Source: JANSXG01 sp965652425 (lineage in GTDB: Bacteria > Planctomycetota > Phycisphaerae > Phycisphaerales > UBA1924). Taken from it: 26,436 nucleotides of DNA. Made by a program: the position numbers and the translations under genes. The DNA lies in assembly GCA_965652425.1 (NCBI GenBank), contig CBFGVX010000044.1, positions 1 to 26,436 on the forward strand. Direction: 5' to 3'. Shown here one piece after another: positions 13,925-22,228 of this stretch. The notes under the pieces are model-generated. The model had not been told where the DNA came from and ran no database searches. It was given only the letters and a program-made list of their open reading frames with translations. The stretch's first letter is position 1. Each line of letters starts with the position of its first letter.

Positions 13925-14782
13925 CTACCTCTTCAGGGTGTTTTTTGGGGGCATTGCATGGGTGTTTCCACCCTTCCCCCATACCCCATGGAAATGGTGC
14001 GTCGGCCCGTGCCCGCTCCCCACCTCCAGCTCGTCCGCGTGCGCGATCGCGCCCGTGATGTACCGCTTCGCGCTGCGCACCGCGTCCTCGACCGATGCCC
14101 CACGCCCGAGCATCGCCGCGATCGCCGCCGACAGCGTGCAACCGGTCCCGTGTGTGTTCTTCGTCTCGATCCGCACCGCTTCAAGCCGCGTCACCGCACC
14201 ATCGACCAGCAGCAGGTCGTCGCTGCGTCCGCCGTCCAGATGCCCGCCCTTCATCAGGACCGCCTGCGCGCCGAGTTCCATCAGCCGCCGCGCTGCCCGT
14301 TCCATTCCGGCCCCATCGGTAGGGGCGTCCTCACCGAGCAGTTCGCCCGCCTCCGGCAGGTTGGGCGTCACCACCGTCGCCAAAGGCAGCAGCCGCTCGC
14401 GCACCTCGGTAACCGCGTCCTCCGCTAGCAAGCGGTCCCCGCCCTTGGCCACCATCACCGGATCCAGCACGATGTTCGGAACCTCCCGGTCTTTCAGGAC
14501 GCTCGCGACCGCGCCCGCGATCTCCGCGTTCGCGATCATCCCGATCTTCACCGCGTCGATCCGTACATCGTCCAGCAGTGTCTCCAGTTGCTCGCGCACG
14601 AACCCCGCCGGAACCACATGCACCCCCGTCACCCCGCGCGTGCTCTGTGCCGTCAGCGCCGTGATCACCGCGCACCCGTACGCCCCCAGGGCGCTGAACG
14701 CTTTCAGGTCCGCCTGAATGCCGGCTCCGCCCGAGGGGTCCGAGCCAGCGATGGAAAGCACATTGGGGATCCGCTTCTGCAT
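13925..14782 (-). CDS. thiD: hydroxymethylpyrimidine/phosphomethylpyrimidine kinase
   Basis: A 285-residue ribokinase-fold enzyme of thiamine synthesis that phosphorylates HMP and then HMP-P. Family motifs are LSIAGSDPSGGAGIQADLK at residues 9-27, ALTAQSTRGV (42-51), VKIGMI, LDPVMVAKGG, VVTPNLPEA and the C-terminal NTHGTGCTLSAAIAA, which holds the anion hole and catalytic Cys. The last 20 residues (HFHGVWGKGGNTHAM onward) extend past the usual end. ATG 14782 fits the family start; a longer frame upstream is not conserved. No other thi gene and no TPP riboswitch motif is visible. TATCGT lies six bases before the ATG. The kinase gene ends 67 bp upstream on the same strand. Confidence 0.96.
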   Translation of the reverse strand: MQKRIPNVLSIAGSDPSGGAGIQADLKAFSALGAYGCAVITALTAQSTRGVTGVHVVPAGFVREQLETLLDDVRIDAVKIGMIANAEIAGAVASVLKDREVPNIVLDPVMVAKGGDRLLAEDAVTEVRERLLPLATVVTPNLPEAGELLGEDAPTDGAGMERAARRLMELGAQAVLMKGGHLDGGRSDDLLLVDGAVTRLEAVRIETKNTHGTGCTLSAAIAAMLGRGASVEDAVRSAKRYITGAIAHADELEVGSGHGPTHHFHGVWGKGGNTHAMPPKNTLKR

Positions 14783-14788
14783 GGACAG

Positions 14789-14794
14789 ACGATA
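14789..14794 (-). promoter_or_regulatory. -10 element, putative leaderless start of thiD
   Basis: TATCGT is separated from the thiD ATG by six bases, with no ribosome binding site. A -35 is not convincing. Confidence 0.45.
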
Positions 14795-14849
14795 CCGCCA
14801 CACCACGCAGGATTCGACACACCCGCCCCCAAGTCTGCCATTCACCGGA

Positions 14850-17510
14850 TCAAGGATTCGATGGATCGCCCTGTTCCCGCCACTGCTCCAGCGGCAAAGG
14901 ACGCTCCCCGGTGACTCGCTCGGCATATTCCAGTTCCACATCCACGAACCGCTGGGCCGCCTCCATTTCTTCCAGCTCCACCAGCGCGTTCGCTTTCAAC
15001 ACCGCGGCTCGCACCCGAAGTTCGTGCCCGGCATCCAGAGCGTCGATCACCCTGTCCGCCTCCGCCACCGCCCGCTCCCAGTTCCCCGCCTCCACCAGCA
15101 TCTCTCCGTACTCCGCACGCACGAGCAGCGCATCCATACGCTGCCCCCGATCGAATCGGCGATACGCATGAACCGCGGCTTCGAACGCCTCCTGAGATTC
15201 ATCCCACGAGCCCGCGGCACGGTGGCACAGGGCAACCTGCCTCGACGCGCCCGCGAACTGCGAAGAGACCTCACCGTACTGCTCCCGCGCCAGTTCGACC
15301 TGCTGCCGCGCATACCCCAGCGCCCGATCGATATCCCCCCGTTCCCGAAGCACCACGACCAGATTGCTCAGCGCCGTCTGGTAGTACACGCTCTGACGAC
15401 CGCCCACCGACGAAGCATGCTCCAGCAGCAGCAGGTACTCGCGCTGAGAGTCCTCCGAACGCCCTGTGCGTTTCAGCGCCTCGGCGTACCCGAATCGGAC
15501 CTCGATCGTCTGCGAATGCCGGGGACCGTACCGACGCACGGAATCTTCCAACGCTCGCTCTGAGAGATCCAGCGCCTCTCCGGGCTCCGCCGTCACCAGC
15601 GCGCCCGCCAGGTACCGCATCACTTCGAAGTGCAGCGGGCTCCCGCTGTGCTCCGACGCCGCAACCCGACGCTCGATACCCCTCGCGTAGCTGATCCGAT
15701 CCTCCCACGCAAGCACATGCATCCGGTGCAGCTCCGCGCGGTACCGCGTCGGATGCTCCGCATCCAGATGCTCAGTCGCCAACCCGATCAGATACTCGAT
15801 CTCCGCCGGGTAGTCGAGTTGCTGGCGAGAACTCAGCCGCGCAAGCAGCACATCCAACCGAAGATCGATGGTTGCCGCATCCGCTTCACCGCGCATCGAT
15901 CTCGACAGCACCGCCGCCTGCGTCAGAGTCTCCGCCGCCCCAACCGTATCCCCGATCGCCCGCTGCGCCTGTCCGACCCTCTCCAGCACACCGAGCCGAA
16001 CCTCCGGTTCGTCCGCCAGCGCTCCGCGCGCCTCCGCCGACACATCCCGCAGCAGGTCCGGCAACGAACGATCACCCTGGTACTGATCCGGATCGAGCGC
16101 GATCAACATGCTGCCGAGCAGAAAACTCGACATCTTCTCCGCTCGAGCCCGCTCCTCTTCGGCCGCCTCCAGCGACCGTTCGGCTTCCAGGCGCCCCAGC
16201 CGCGCCTCGCGCGCCCCATACCCGAGCGCCGCCACGCTCCCCACCACCGCGATCACCAGCATCGCCGCCATGACCGTGATCGCCCGATGCCGGCCGACAA
16301 ACTTCCGCGCCAGATACACCGGCCCCGGAGCCGTCGCCGTCACCGGCAAACCCTCCAGATACCGATGCAGGTCCTGCGCCATCGCCATCGCCGAGGGATA
16401 CCGCGAATCCGGGTACCGCGCCGTCGCCTTCATCACGATCCGGTCCAGATCGCCCCTCAGCATCCTCGCCCGCGCCGATCCCGCGTCGTCCGAGCCCACC
16501 AGCGTGCTCGGCTTCATCCCGCCGACCGATCCCGACCTCGTCCCGGACCGGAACCCCGACTTCAGGTTCCCGCCCGAGTCCTCGCCCCCCGGCACCCTCC
16601 CCGTCAGCACCTCGCAGAGCACCACCCCGAGCGCGTACACATCGCTGCGCACATCCGCAGCTTCCCCGCCCTCGCGCTGCTCCGGGCTCATGTACCGAGG
16701 CGTCCCCAGCCGATCCCCGGCGATCGTCACCGCCTCGCCGTCCTCCGCGTCCAGCAGTTTCGCGATGCCGAAATCGATCACCCGAGCCCGCAGCGCGCCA
16801 TCCACCTCCTCCACCAGCATGTTCGCCGGCTTGAGGTCACGATGGATCACCGCCCGCTGGTGCGCGTGGTGCACCGCCTCGCACACCGCCGCCATCAGCC
16901 CCACCCGCTCGCGCACGCCCAGCCCCTTCACCTCGCACACCTCGGTGATCGGAGCGCCGTCCACGAACTCCGTGACCACGAACGGCCGACCCCGCCCGTC
17001 CACTCCCGCATCGAGCACGCGCGAGATCCCCGGGTGGTTCATCCGCGCCAGCAGTCGCCCCTCCGCCCGGAACCGCCGGACCACCCCCCGCGACGCCAAC
17101 TCGTGACGCAGCAGCTTCACCGCGACGACCCGCTCCACCGGCACCCGCTGCACCGCCCGGTACACCACCCCGAACCCACCCCGCCCGATCTCCTCCCCGA
17201 TCGAGTACCCCTCGATCACCGGCGGCTCGATCGCGATCGGCTTCGCCTGCGCACTGCGCCCGAGCCCGCTCCACCCCGTCTGCGTGTCGTCCGTCGCGTC
17301 CAGCAACTTTCCCGCCGCACGCCCGTGCGCCGCAAGCAGCCCCTCGACCGCCTCCCGCACCGCGTCGTCCAGCCCCGCGAGCGCCGGCTCCAGATCGCCC
17401 CCCTCGTCCAGCACATCGAGCGCCGACGCGAACGCATCCTTGACCGAGACCCCGCCCGACGATCCCTCCCGATCCGTTCGTTCGCCTCGGGTTGATCGCT
17501 CGCCGTCCAT
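14850..17510 (-). CDS. membrane Ser/Thr protein kinase with TPR-like C-terminal repeats
   Basis: An 886-residue Hanks-type kinase. After an N-terminal region of 100 residues, the kinase domain (101-390) shows GRGGFGVV (109-116), Lys132 in AVKLL, HRDLKPAN (223-230), DFG (246-248) and LGTPRYMSPEQ in the activation segment. An insertion rich in Gly and Ser (about 310-345) lies late in the domain. One membrane helix (about 411-430) is followed by a charged helical stretch and then by helical repeats resembling TPRs to the C-terminus, presumably outside the membrane. All catalytic residues are present. It starts 9 bp after the sigma-factor stop, with GAGGG before the ATG, so the two form an operon. 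In planctomycetes this pairing suggests the kinase controls the sigma factor by phosphorylation. Confidence 0.95.
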   Translation of the reverse strand: MDGERSTRGERTDREGSSGGVSVKDAFASALDVLDEGGDLEPALAGLDDAVREAVEGLLAAHGRAAGKLLDATDDTQTGWSGLGRSAQAKPIAIEPPVIEGYSIGEEIGRGGFGVVYRAVQRVPVERVVAVKLLRHELASRGVVRRFRAEGRLLARMNHPGISRVLDAGVDGRGRPFVVTEFVDGAPITEVCEVKGLGVRERVGLMAAVCEAVHHAHQRAVIHRDLKPANMLVEEVDGALRARVIDFGIAKLLDAEDGEAVTIAGDRLGTPRYMSPEQREGGEAADVRSDVYALGVVLCEVLTGRVPGGEDSGGNLKSGFRSGTRSGSVGGMKPSTLVGSDDAGSARARMLRGDLDRIVMKATARYPDSRYPSAMAMAQDLHRYLEGLPVTATAPGPVYLARKFVGRHRAITVMAAMLVIAVVGSVAALGYGAREARLGRLEAERSLEAAEEERARAEKMSSFLLGSMLIALDPDQYQGDRSLPDLLRDVSAEARGALADEPEVRLGVLERVGQAQRAIGDTVGAAETLTQAAVLSRSMRGEADAATIDLRLDVLLARLSSRQQLDYPAEIEYLIGLATEHLDAEHPTRYRAELHRMHVLAWEDRISYARGIERRVAASEHSGSPLHFEVMRYLAGALVTAEPGEALDLSERALEDSVRRYGPRHSQTIEVRFGYAEALKRTGRSEDSQREYLLLLEHASSVGGRQSVYYQTALSNLVVVLRERGDIDRALGYARQQVELAREQYGEVSSQFAGASRQVALCHRAAGSWDESQEAFEAAVHAYRRFDRGQRMDALLVRAEYGEMLVEAGNWERAVAEADRVIDALDAGHELRVRAAVLKANALVELEEMEAAQRFVDVELEYAERVTGERPLPLEQWREQGDPSNP

Positions 17511-17519
17511 AACCAGCCC

Positions 17520-18155
17520 TCAGCCGTCTTCCCCGGGCTCCATCAGCTGCTGCAGCCGCGCCCGCGCAAACTCCCAGTCCCGCTTCACCGTCCGCGAGGA
17601 CACCCCGAGCATCTCCGCGATCTCTTCGACGGACCGACCGCCGTAGAACCGCAGCCGCACGACCGACCCCGCACGCTCGTCCTCCCCTTCAAGGCGGCAA
17701 AGCGCATCATCAAGGGACAACAGATCCGCCGGGTCCGCCGAACCCGATGCCTCCAGCACATCCAGACTCACAGCCCCGCCCACGCCCGACCGGCCCCGCC
17801 CGCCCCCTCGCTTGGCCGCCACCCGCGCCCGCGCGTGATCGATCAGGATCCGCCGCATCGCCGTCGCCGCGGCTTTATAGAACGCATGCCGATGCTCGAA
17901 GCTCGCTGGCGAATCCTCCCCGCCCGTCGCCCTGAACAGCCGCAGGTACGACTCGTTCACCAGCCCCGTCGCCCCCAAAGTATGGTCCGACCGCTCCCCG
18001 CGCATGTGCGACCGCGCCACGATCATCAGTTCGTCATACACGATCTCCAGCAGCCGATCGCGCGCCGCGTCCGACCCCCGGCGCGCCTGCTCGAGCAGCA
18101 GCGTCACCTCCCCCGGTTCCCGACCCTCAGGATTCCCCTGATCCGCCTCGGACAT
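17520..18155 (-). CDS. ECF-type RNA polymerase sigma factor (TIGR02999-like)
   Basis: A 211-residue sigma factor. The sigma-2 region spans about residues 15-110 (LLEQARRGSDAARDRLLEIVYDEL, then HTLGATGLVNESYLRL and FYKAAATAMRRILIDHARAR). The last two blocks are characteristic of the TIGR02999 family found in planctomycetes and acidobacteria. Sigma-4 (about 150-205) has the helix-turn-helix SVEEIAEMLGVSSRTVKRDW. No anti-sigma gene is adjacent. The downstream kinase probably takes that control role, as in other ECF groups linked to Ser/Thr kinases. The gene is divergent from the secreted transglutaminase-esterase, 87 bp away, which is a plausible target. Confidence 0.95.
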   Translation of the reverse strand: MSEADQGNPEGREPGEVTLLLEQARRGSDAARDRLLEIVYDELMIVARSHMRGERSDHTLGATGLVNESYLRLFRATGGEDSPASFEHRHAFYKAAATAMRRILIDHARARVAAKRGGGRGRSGVGGAVSLDVLEASGSADPADLLSLDDALCRLEGEDERAGSVVRLRFYGGRSVEEIAEMLGVSSRTVKRDWEFARARLQQLMEPGEDG

Positions 18156-18161
18156 AGTCGG

Positions 18162-18167
18162 AATATA
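18162..18167 (-). promoter_or_regulatory. -10 element, putative leaderless start of the sigma-kinase operon
   Basis: TATATT is separated from the sigma-factor ATG by six bases, and there is no ribosome binding site. No clear -35 is found at the usual distance. Confidence 0.5.
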
Positions 18168-18231
18168 CCCGCGCCTGACCAGAGAGCCATGAACAGTGAG
18201 TCACAGCACCTCAAAGAATCGACCCCTCCCA

Positions 18232-18237
18232 TACACT
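18232..18237 (+). promoter_or_regulatory. -10-like element just before the transglutaminase-esterase gene
   Basis: TACACT is separated from the ATG at 18243 by five bases (GGGGC). An in-frame ATG at 18189 exists, but the signal peptide begins at 18243, consistent with a short or leaderless mRNA. Confidence 0.4.
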
Positions 18238-18242
18238 GGGGC

Positions 18243-20417
18243 ATGCTCAAATCCCGCTTGATCGCTCTGCTGCTTCTCACCCTCGCCCCCCTCGCCGCCG
18301 CCCAGTCCTCGTGGCCCGAGATCCAGAAGCAGGCCACCGAACGCCACGGCGAAGCCGGAACCGCTGCCGCCGCCTTCCTCGCCGAGCACCACCCCGAGCG
18401 CGATGAGGCCATCGACCCCGCCATCGTCCTCGAGTCCATCGCCGTCGCCCTCCGCGCTCGCAACACCTACCCGTGGGCCAAAGACCTCTCCGAAGACCTC
18501 TTCCTCAACGATGTCCTGCCCTACGCCACCCTCGACGAGCCGCGCGTCCTCGCCCGCGAACGCGTCCACGACCTCGCCGCCGGAATCGTCGAAGGCGCGA
18601 CCTCCGCCGAGGAAGCCACCCAGGCCCTCAACCGCGAACTCTTCAAACGCACCGGCGTCCGCTACTCCACCCAGCGCCTCCGCGCCAACCAGAACTCCGT
18701 CGAAACCCTCGACACACAGCTCGCCTCCTGCACCGGCCTTTCGATCCTTCTTGTCGATGCCTGCCGCAGCGTGGGCATCCCCGCCCGCGTCGCCGGCATC
18801 GCGAACTGGACCGACCGCAACGGCAACCACACCTGGGTCGAGATCCACGACGGCGAGCGCTGGCGCTTCACCGGCGCCGCCGAGTACGACACCAACGGGC
18901 TCGACCGCGGCTGGTTCACCGGTCCCGCCTCCAGCGCCATCGAGGGCCACGACCTCCACGCCATCTGGGCCTCCTCCTGGCGGACCACCGGCGACCGCTT
19001 CCCACTCGCCTGGAACATGGCCGACCGCTCCGTCCCCGGCGTCGATGTGACTGCTCGCTACGCCCGCACCGCATCCGCCGATGCCGAGCCCGTCCTCGCC
19101 CTGCGCCTCTGGACCTCGCGAGGTGGCACACGCCTCGCCTCGATCGCCACCCTCCTCGGCACGGAACAGACCGCCGAGACCTTCGCCGACCCCATCGACA
19201 TCAACCGCGTCGCCGAATTCCCCGCCGCCGACACCCGCCCGCTCCGCATCGCCTTCACCGCCGCCGGCGAAACCCGCACCGCCACCCTCGACAAATCCCA
19301 CCAGTCCGGCCGCGTCATCGAACTCTACTGGGACGAACTCGCCCTCTCCGAAGCCGCCGCCACCGAAGCCGCGAGCCGCCTCTGGACCAGGCACGCCGAC
19401 TCCATCCGCGAAGAACGCGCTGCCGAACTCGAAGCCCTCGTCATCAACGCCGGCGGCCCCGACATGAAACTCCTCAAGCGCGAGTTCGGCGAAGCCCCAG
19501 AATCCGGACGCCGGCTCTGGATCTCCATGCACGGCGGCGGCGGCGCACCACCCGAAGTCAACGACCAGCAGTGGCGCAACCAGATCCGCCTCTACACACC
19601 CGAAGAAGGCATCTACATCGCCCCCCGCGCTCCCTCCGACACCTGGAACCTCTGGCACCGCGCCGAAATCGATGCCCTCTTCGACCACCTCATCGAGTCC
19701 GCCGTCGTCGCCTGGGGTGTCGACCCCAACCGCGTCTACCTCCTCGGCTACTCCGCCGGTGGCGACGGCGTCTACCAGCTCGCCCCACGCACCGCCGACC
19801 GCTACGCCGCGGCGTCCATGATGGCCGGCCACCCCAACGACGCCTCGCCCCTCGGCCTGCGCAACCTCCCCTTCGCCATCTACATGGGCGGCAGAGACTC
19901 CGCCTACAACCGCAACACCGTCGCGCAGCAGTGGGGGGACCGCCTCGCCGAACTCCGCGAAGCCGACCCCACCGGCTACCCGCACCGCCTCACCATCTAC
20001 CCCGAAGACGGCCACTGGATGGGCGGCAAAGACGCCGAAGCACTCCCCTGGATGGCGGGGCACACCCGCAACCCGTGGCCCGCCACCGTCGTCTGGCACC
20101 AAGGCAACACGGTGCACGACCGCTTCTACTGGCTCGCCGTCGATCTCGCTCAGGCCGCCAAGGGCCAGACCATCCGAGCAAGCGTCGAAGGCCAGACCAT
20201 CACCATCGAATCCGAGGATGTGTCAAAGGTCGAACTGCTCCTCAGCGACCAACTCCTCGACCTCGACCAGCCCGTCACCATCATCGCCAACGGCGTCACT
20301 ATTCACGAAGCCCTCATCCCCCGCACCGAGCAGGCCATCCAGCGCTCCCTCGAACTCCGCCCCGACCCCACCATGATCGCCACCGCGATCATCACCATCG
20401 AGATTCCGCAGAACTAG
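18243..20417 (+). CDS. secreted transglutaminase-like plus alpha/beta-hydrolase (esterase) fusion protein
   Basis: A 724-residue exported protein. Residues 1-20 are a signal peptide (LIALLLLTLAPLAAA). Residues about 120-225 are a transglutaminase-like domain: SCTGLSILLVDACRSVGIPAR gives Cys163, NHTWVEI gives His196, and an Asp follows in the DGERW/AEYD stretch. Residues about 425-610 are an alpha/beta hydrolase: MHGGGGAP for the oxyanion region, LGYSAGGDG with Ser504, MGGRDSAY with Asp552 and EDGHWMGG with His591. The remainder (about 270-350 and 640-724) looks like beta domains. Both catalytic sets are complete. It lies divergent from the sigma-kinase operon. Substrates are unknown; an esterase acting on polysaccharide or lipid outside the cytoplasm is possible. 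Confidence 0.88.
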   Translation: MLKSRLIALLLLTLAPLAAAQSSWPEIQKQATERHGEAGTAAAAFLAEHHPERDEAIDPAIVLESIAVALRARNTYPWAKDLSEDLFLNDVLPYATLDEPRVLARERVHDLAAGIVEGATSAEEATQALNRELFKRTGVRYSTQRLRANQNSVETLDTQLASCTGLSILLVDACRSVGIPARVAGIANWTDRNGNHTWVEIHDGERWRFTGAAEYDTNGLDRGWFTGPASSAIEGHDLHAIWASSWRTTGDRFPLAWNMADRSVPGVDVTARYARTASADAEPVLALRLWTSRGGTRLASIATLLGTEQTAETFADPIDINRVAEFPAADTRPLRIAFTAAGETRTATLDKSHQSGRVIELYWDELALSEAAATEAASRLWTRHADSIREERAAELEALVINAGGPDMKLLKREFGEAPESGRRLWISMHGGGGAPPEVNDQQWRNQIRLYTPEEGIYIAPRAPSDTWNLWHRAEIDALFDHLIESAVVAWGVDPNRVYLLGYSAGGDGVYQLAPRTADRYAAASMMAGHPNDASPLGLRNLPFAIYMGGRDSAYNRNTVAQQWGDRLAELREADPTGYPHRLTIYPEDGHWMGGKDAEALPWMAGHTRNPWPATVVWHQGNTVHDRFYWLAVDLAQAAKGQTIRASVEGQTITIESEDVSKVELLLSDQLLDLDQPVTIIANGVTIHEALIPRTEQAIQRSLELRPDPTMIATAIITIEIPQN

Positions 20418-20444
20418 CCGCGCCAGGCAGGAAGCGACCTCCTC

Positions 20445-20507
20445 CTCCTCCTTCTCCCCTCGGGGGGGCGCGGGAGAAGGTGGCCGCGAAGCGGACGGAT
20501 GAGGGGG
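20445..20507 (+). repeat. dispersed intergenic repeat, copy 1
   Basis: The element has a 15-base left block (20445-20459, CTCCTCCTTCTCCCC) and a 35-base right block (20473-20507). The blocks pair as CCTTCTCCC/GGGAGAAGG. A second small hairpin, CCGC/GCGG around GAA, lies in the right block. The left block is identical in copy 2 (23345-23411), and the right block differs at one base. The loop between the blocks differs in length and sequence. It fills the gap between the esterase and gatB. Confidence 0.8.
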
Positions 20508-20591
20508 CGGTACGAGTCTTCCCTCAACCCCATGCGTTCACTCGTGGGCTACGCTACGCGGAGACCACACCACCCAAACCGGGAAGTCCCC

Positions 20592-22166
20592 ATGCCCTGG
20601 ACCCCAAACGAACGCGCCGCCGCCACCATCGTCTCCACCCGCCTCAAAGTCGGGCTCGAGGTCCATGTCGAGCTCGACACCCGCACCAAGATGTTCACCC
20701 GCGCCGGCAACCCCGCCTGCGCCGAGTTCGAGGCCGCCGCGCCAAACACCCTGATCGACCCCGTCGTCCTCGCCCTGCCCGGCGCGCTGCCCGTGCTCAA
20801 CGAGCGCGCCATCGAACTCTCCATCCGCGTCGGCCTCGCCCTCGGCTGCTCCATCGCCGCCGTCACCCGCTGGGACCGCAAGAGCTACTTCTACCCCGAC
20901 CTGCCCAAGGGCTACCAGATCTCGCAGTACGCCCTGCCCCTCTGCTACGACGGTTCGGTCGACTGGCCCATCGAATCGGACGGCTCCGAGAAGCGCATCG
21001 GCATCATCCGCGCCCACCTCGAAGAAGACGCCGGCAAGCTCCTCCACGAAGCGCCCGGCGGCGGCACGATCAACCACTCCATCGTCGACCTCAACCGCGC
21101 CGGCACGCCCCTGCTCGAGATCGTCACCCAGCCCGACTTCACCACCCCCGAGCAGGTCGTCAACTTCGCCCGCACCCTGCGCACCATCTGCCGCTTCGTT
21201 GGCGCCAGCCGCTGCAACATGCAGCAGGGCCACATCCGCTTCGAACCCAACATCAACTGCATCCTCGAGATGGACGACGGGCGCACCGTCACCACGCCCA
21301 TCACCGAGATCAAGAACCTCAACTCCTTCCGATCCCTCGAAGCCGCCATCCGATCCGAACTCGCCGCACAGCCCGAGCGCTGGCGCGACGACGGGCGCGA
21401 GATGGGCCCCGGCGAGAAAGTCACCCGCGGCTGGGACGACGCCCGCGCCACCACCTTCGTCCAGCGCGAAAAGGAAGACGCCCACGACTACCGCTACTTC
21501 CCCGACCCCGACCTGCTCCCCACCCCCATCGACCCCGACTGGGTCAACGCCATCCGCGCCCAGCTCCCCGAACTCCCGCACCGGCGCGCCGAGCGCTACC
21601 AGCGCGACTACGGCCTCAGCCCCGCCGACGCCCACGCCCTCAGCGCCGAGCGCGCGGAGTCCGACCTGTTCGAGGCCATCATCAACGCTGTCGTGGGCAA
21701 GGCCGGCGGCCCCGACCGCGAAGCCGCCGCGCGGCAGGCCGCGAACCTGCTCCTGCAGGCGGGCCGCCAGCTCGCCAACGAGCGTTCTTCCGACGACGAA
21801 GCCGCAACCCTCGACGCCCTCGGCTTCACCGCCGAGCAGGCCGCCGGCATCGTCACCCTCCGCCTCGACAACGCCATCAGCGCCGCCGCCGTCCCCCAGC
21901 TCCTCGCCCACCTGTCGACCTCCGACGACTCCGCCCGCGCCGCCGCCGAGTCCCTCGGCCTGCTCCAGGTCACCGATGAATCCGCGCTTGAACAGTGGTG
22001 CGATGAGGCCCTCGCCGACCCGGCCAACGCCGACTCCGTCGCCGATGTGCAGTCCGGAAAGCAGCAGGCCATCGGCCGCCTCATCGGCTCGGTCATGAGC
22101 AGGTCCGGAGGCCAGGCCGACGCCAAGGCCGTGCGCGCCATCCTTCTCAGGAAACTGGGCCAATAA
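20592..22166 (+). CDS. gatB: aspartyl/glutamyl-tRNA(Asn/Gln) amidotransferase subunit B
   Basis: A 524-residue subunit of GatCAB, which converts misacylated Glu-tRNA(Gln) and Asp-tRNA(Asn) to the correct amides. The kinase/transferase core has VGLEVHVELDTRTKMF (20-35), ALPGALPVLNERAIE (61-75), WDRKSYFYPDLPKGYQISQY (94-113), NRAGTPLLEIVT and RTICRFVGASRCNMQQGHIRFEPN. Close to the end of the core is KEDAHDYRYFPDPDL. A helical linker and a C-terminal YqeY-like tail (about 370-524) follow, which hold the tRNA. ATG 20592 is preceded by GGGAAG. gatA and gatC are not in the window, so the complex is encoded at dispersed sites. A longer in-frame start at 20499 would run into the repeat and is unlikely. 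Confidence 0.97.
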   Translation: MPWTPNERAAATIVSTRLKVGLEVHVELDTRTKMFTRAGNPACAEFEAAAPNTLIDPVVLALPGALPVLNERAIELSIRVGLALGCSIAAVTRWDRKSYFYPDLPKGYQISQYALPLCYDGSVDWPIESDGSEKRIGIIRAHLEEDAGKLLHEAPGGGTINHSIVDLNRAGTPLLEIVTQPDFTTPEQVVNFARTLRTICRFVGASRCNMQQGHIRFEPNINCILEMDDGRTVTTPITEIKNLNSFRSLEAAIRSELAAQPERWRDDGREMGPGEKVTRGWDDARATTFVQREKEDAHDYRYFPDPDLLPTPIDPDWVNAIRAQLPELPHRRAERYQRDYGLSPADAHALSAERAESDLFEAIINAVVGKAGGPDREAAARQAANLLLQAGRQLANERSSDDEAATLDALGFTAEQAAGIVTLRLDNAISAAAVPQLLAHLSTSDDSARAAAESLGLLQVTDESALEQWCDEALADPANADSVADVQSGKQQAIGRLIGSVMSRSGGQADAKAVRAILLRKLGQ

Positions 22167-22228
22167 CCGCCCAACCCGGCATCACGCTTGATCCGACCCC
22201 CTCGCGTCGCCGACGATGATGCAGAGCC

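Noticed and set aside
11814..14717. A plus-strand open frame of 967 codons across the secreted-protein and thiD genes
   Set aside because: It is antisense to two well-supported genes, is rich in Arg, His and Pro without family motifs, and reflects GC-biased third codon positions of the real strand.
14783..14849. A TPP riboswitch before thiD
   Set aside because: The 67-bp gap has no CUGAGA-type motif and is too short; a -10-like hexamer sits directly before the start.
15630..17495. A plus-strand open frame of 621 codons opposite the kinase
   Set aside because: The kinase has all catalytic motifs. The antisense product is an Arg/His-rich shadow.
18473..21979. A plus-strand open frame of 1168 codons
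   Set aside because: It runs out of frame through the transglutaminase-esterase gene, a repeat and gatB. The product is a low-complexity Arg/Pro/His string.
18201..22163. Long minus-strand Gly/Val/Asp-rich open frames (638 and 541 codons)
   Set aside because: They are antisense shadows of the esterase fusion and gatB, with no motifs or start signals.
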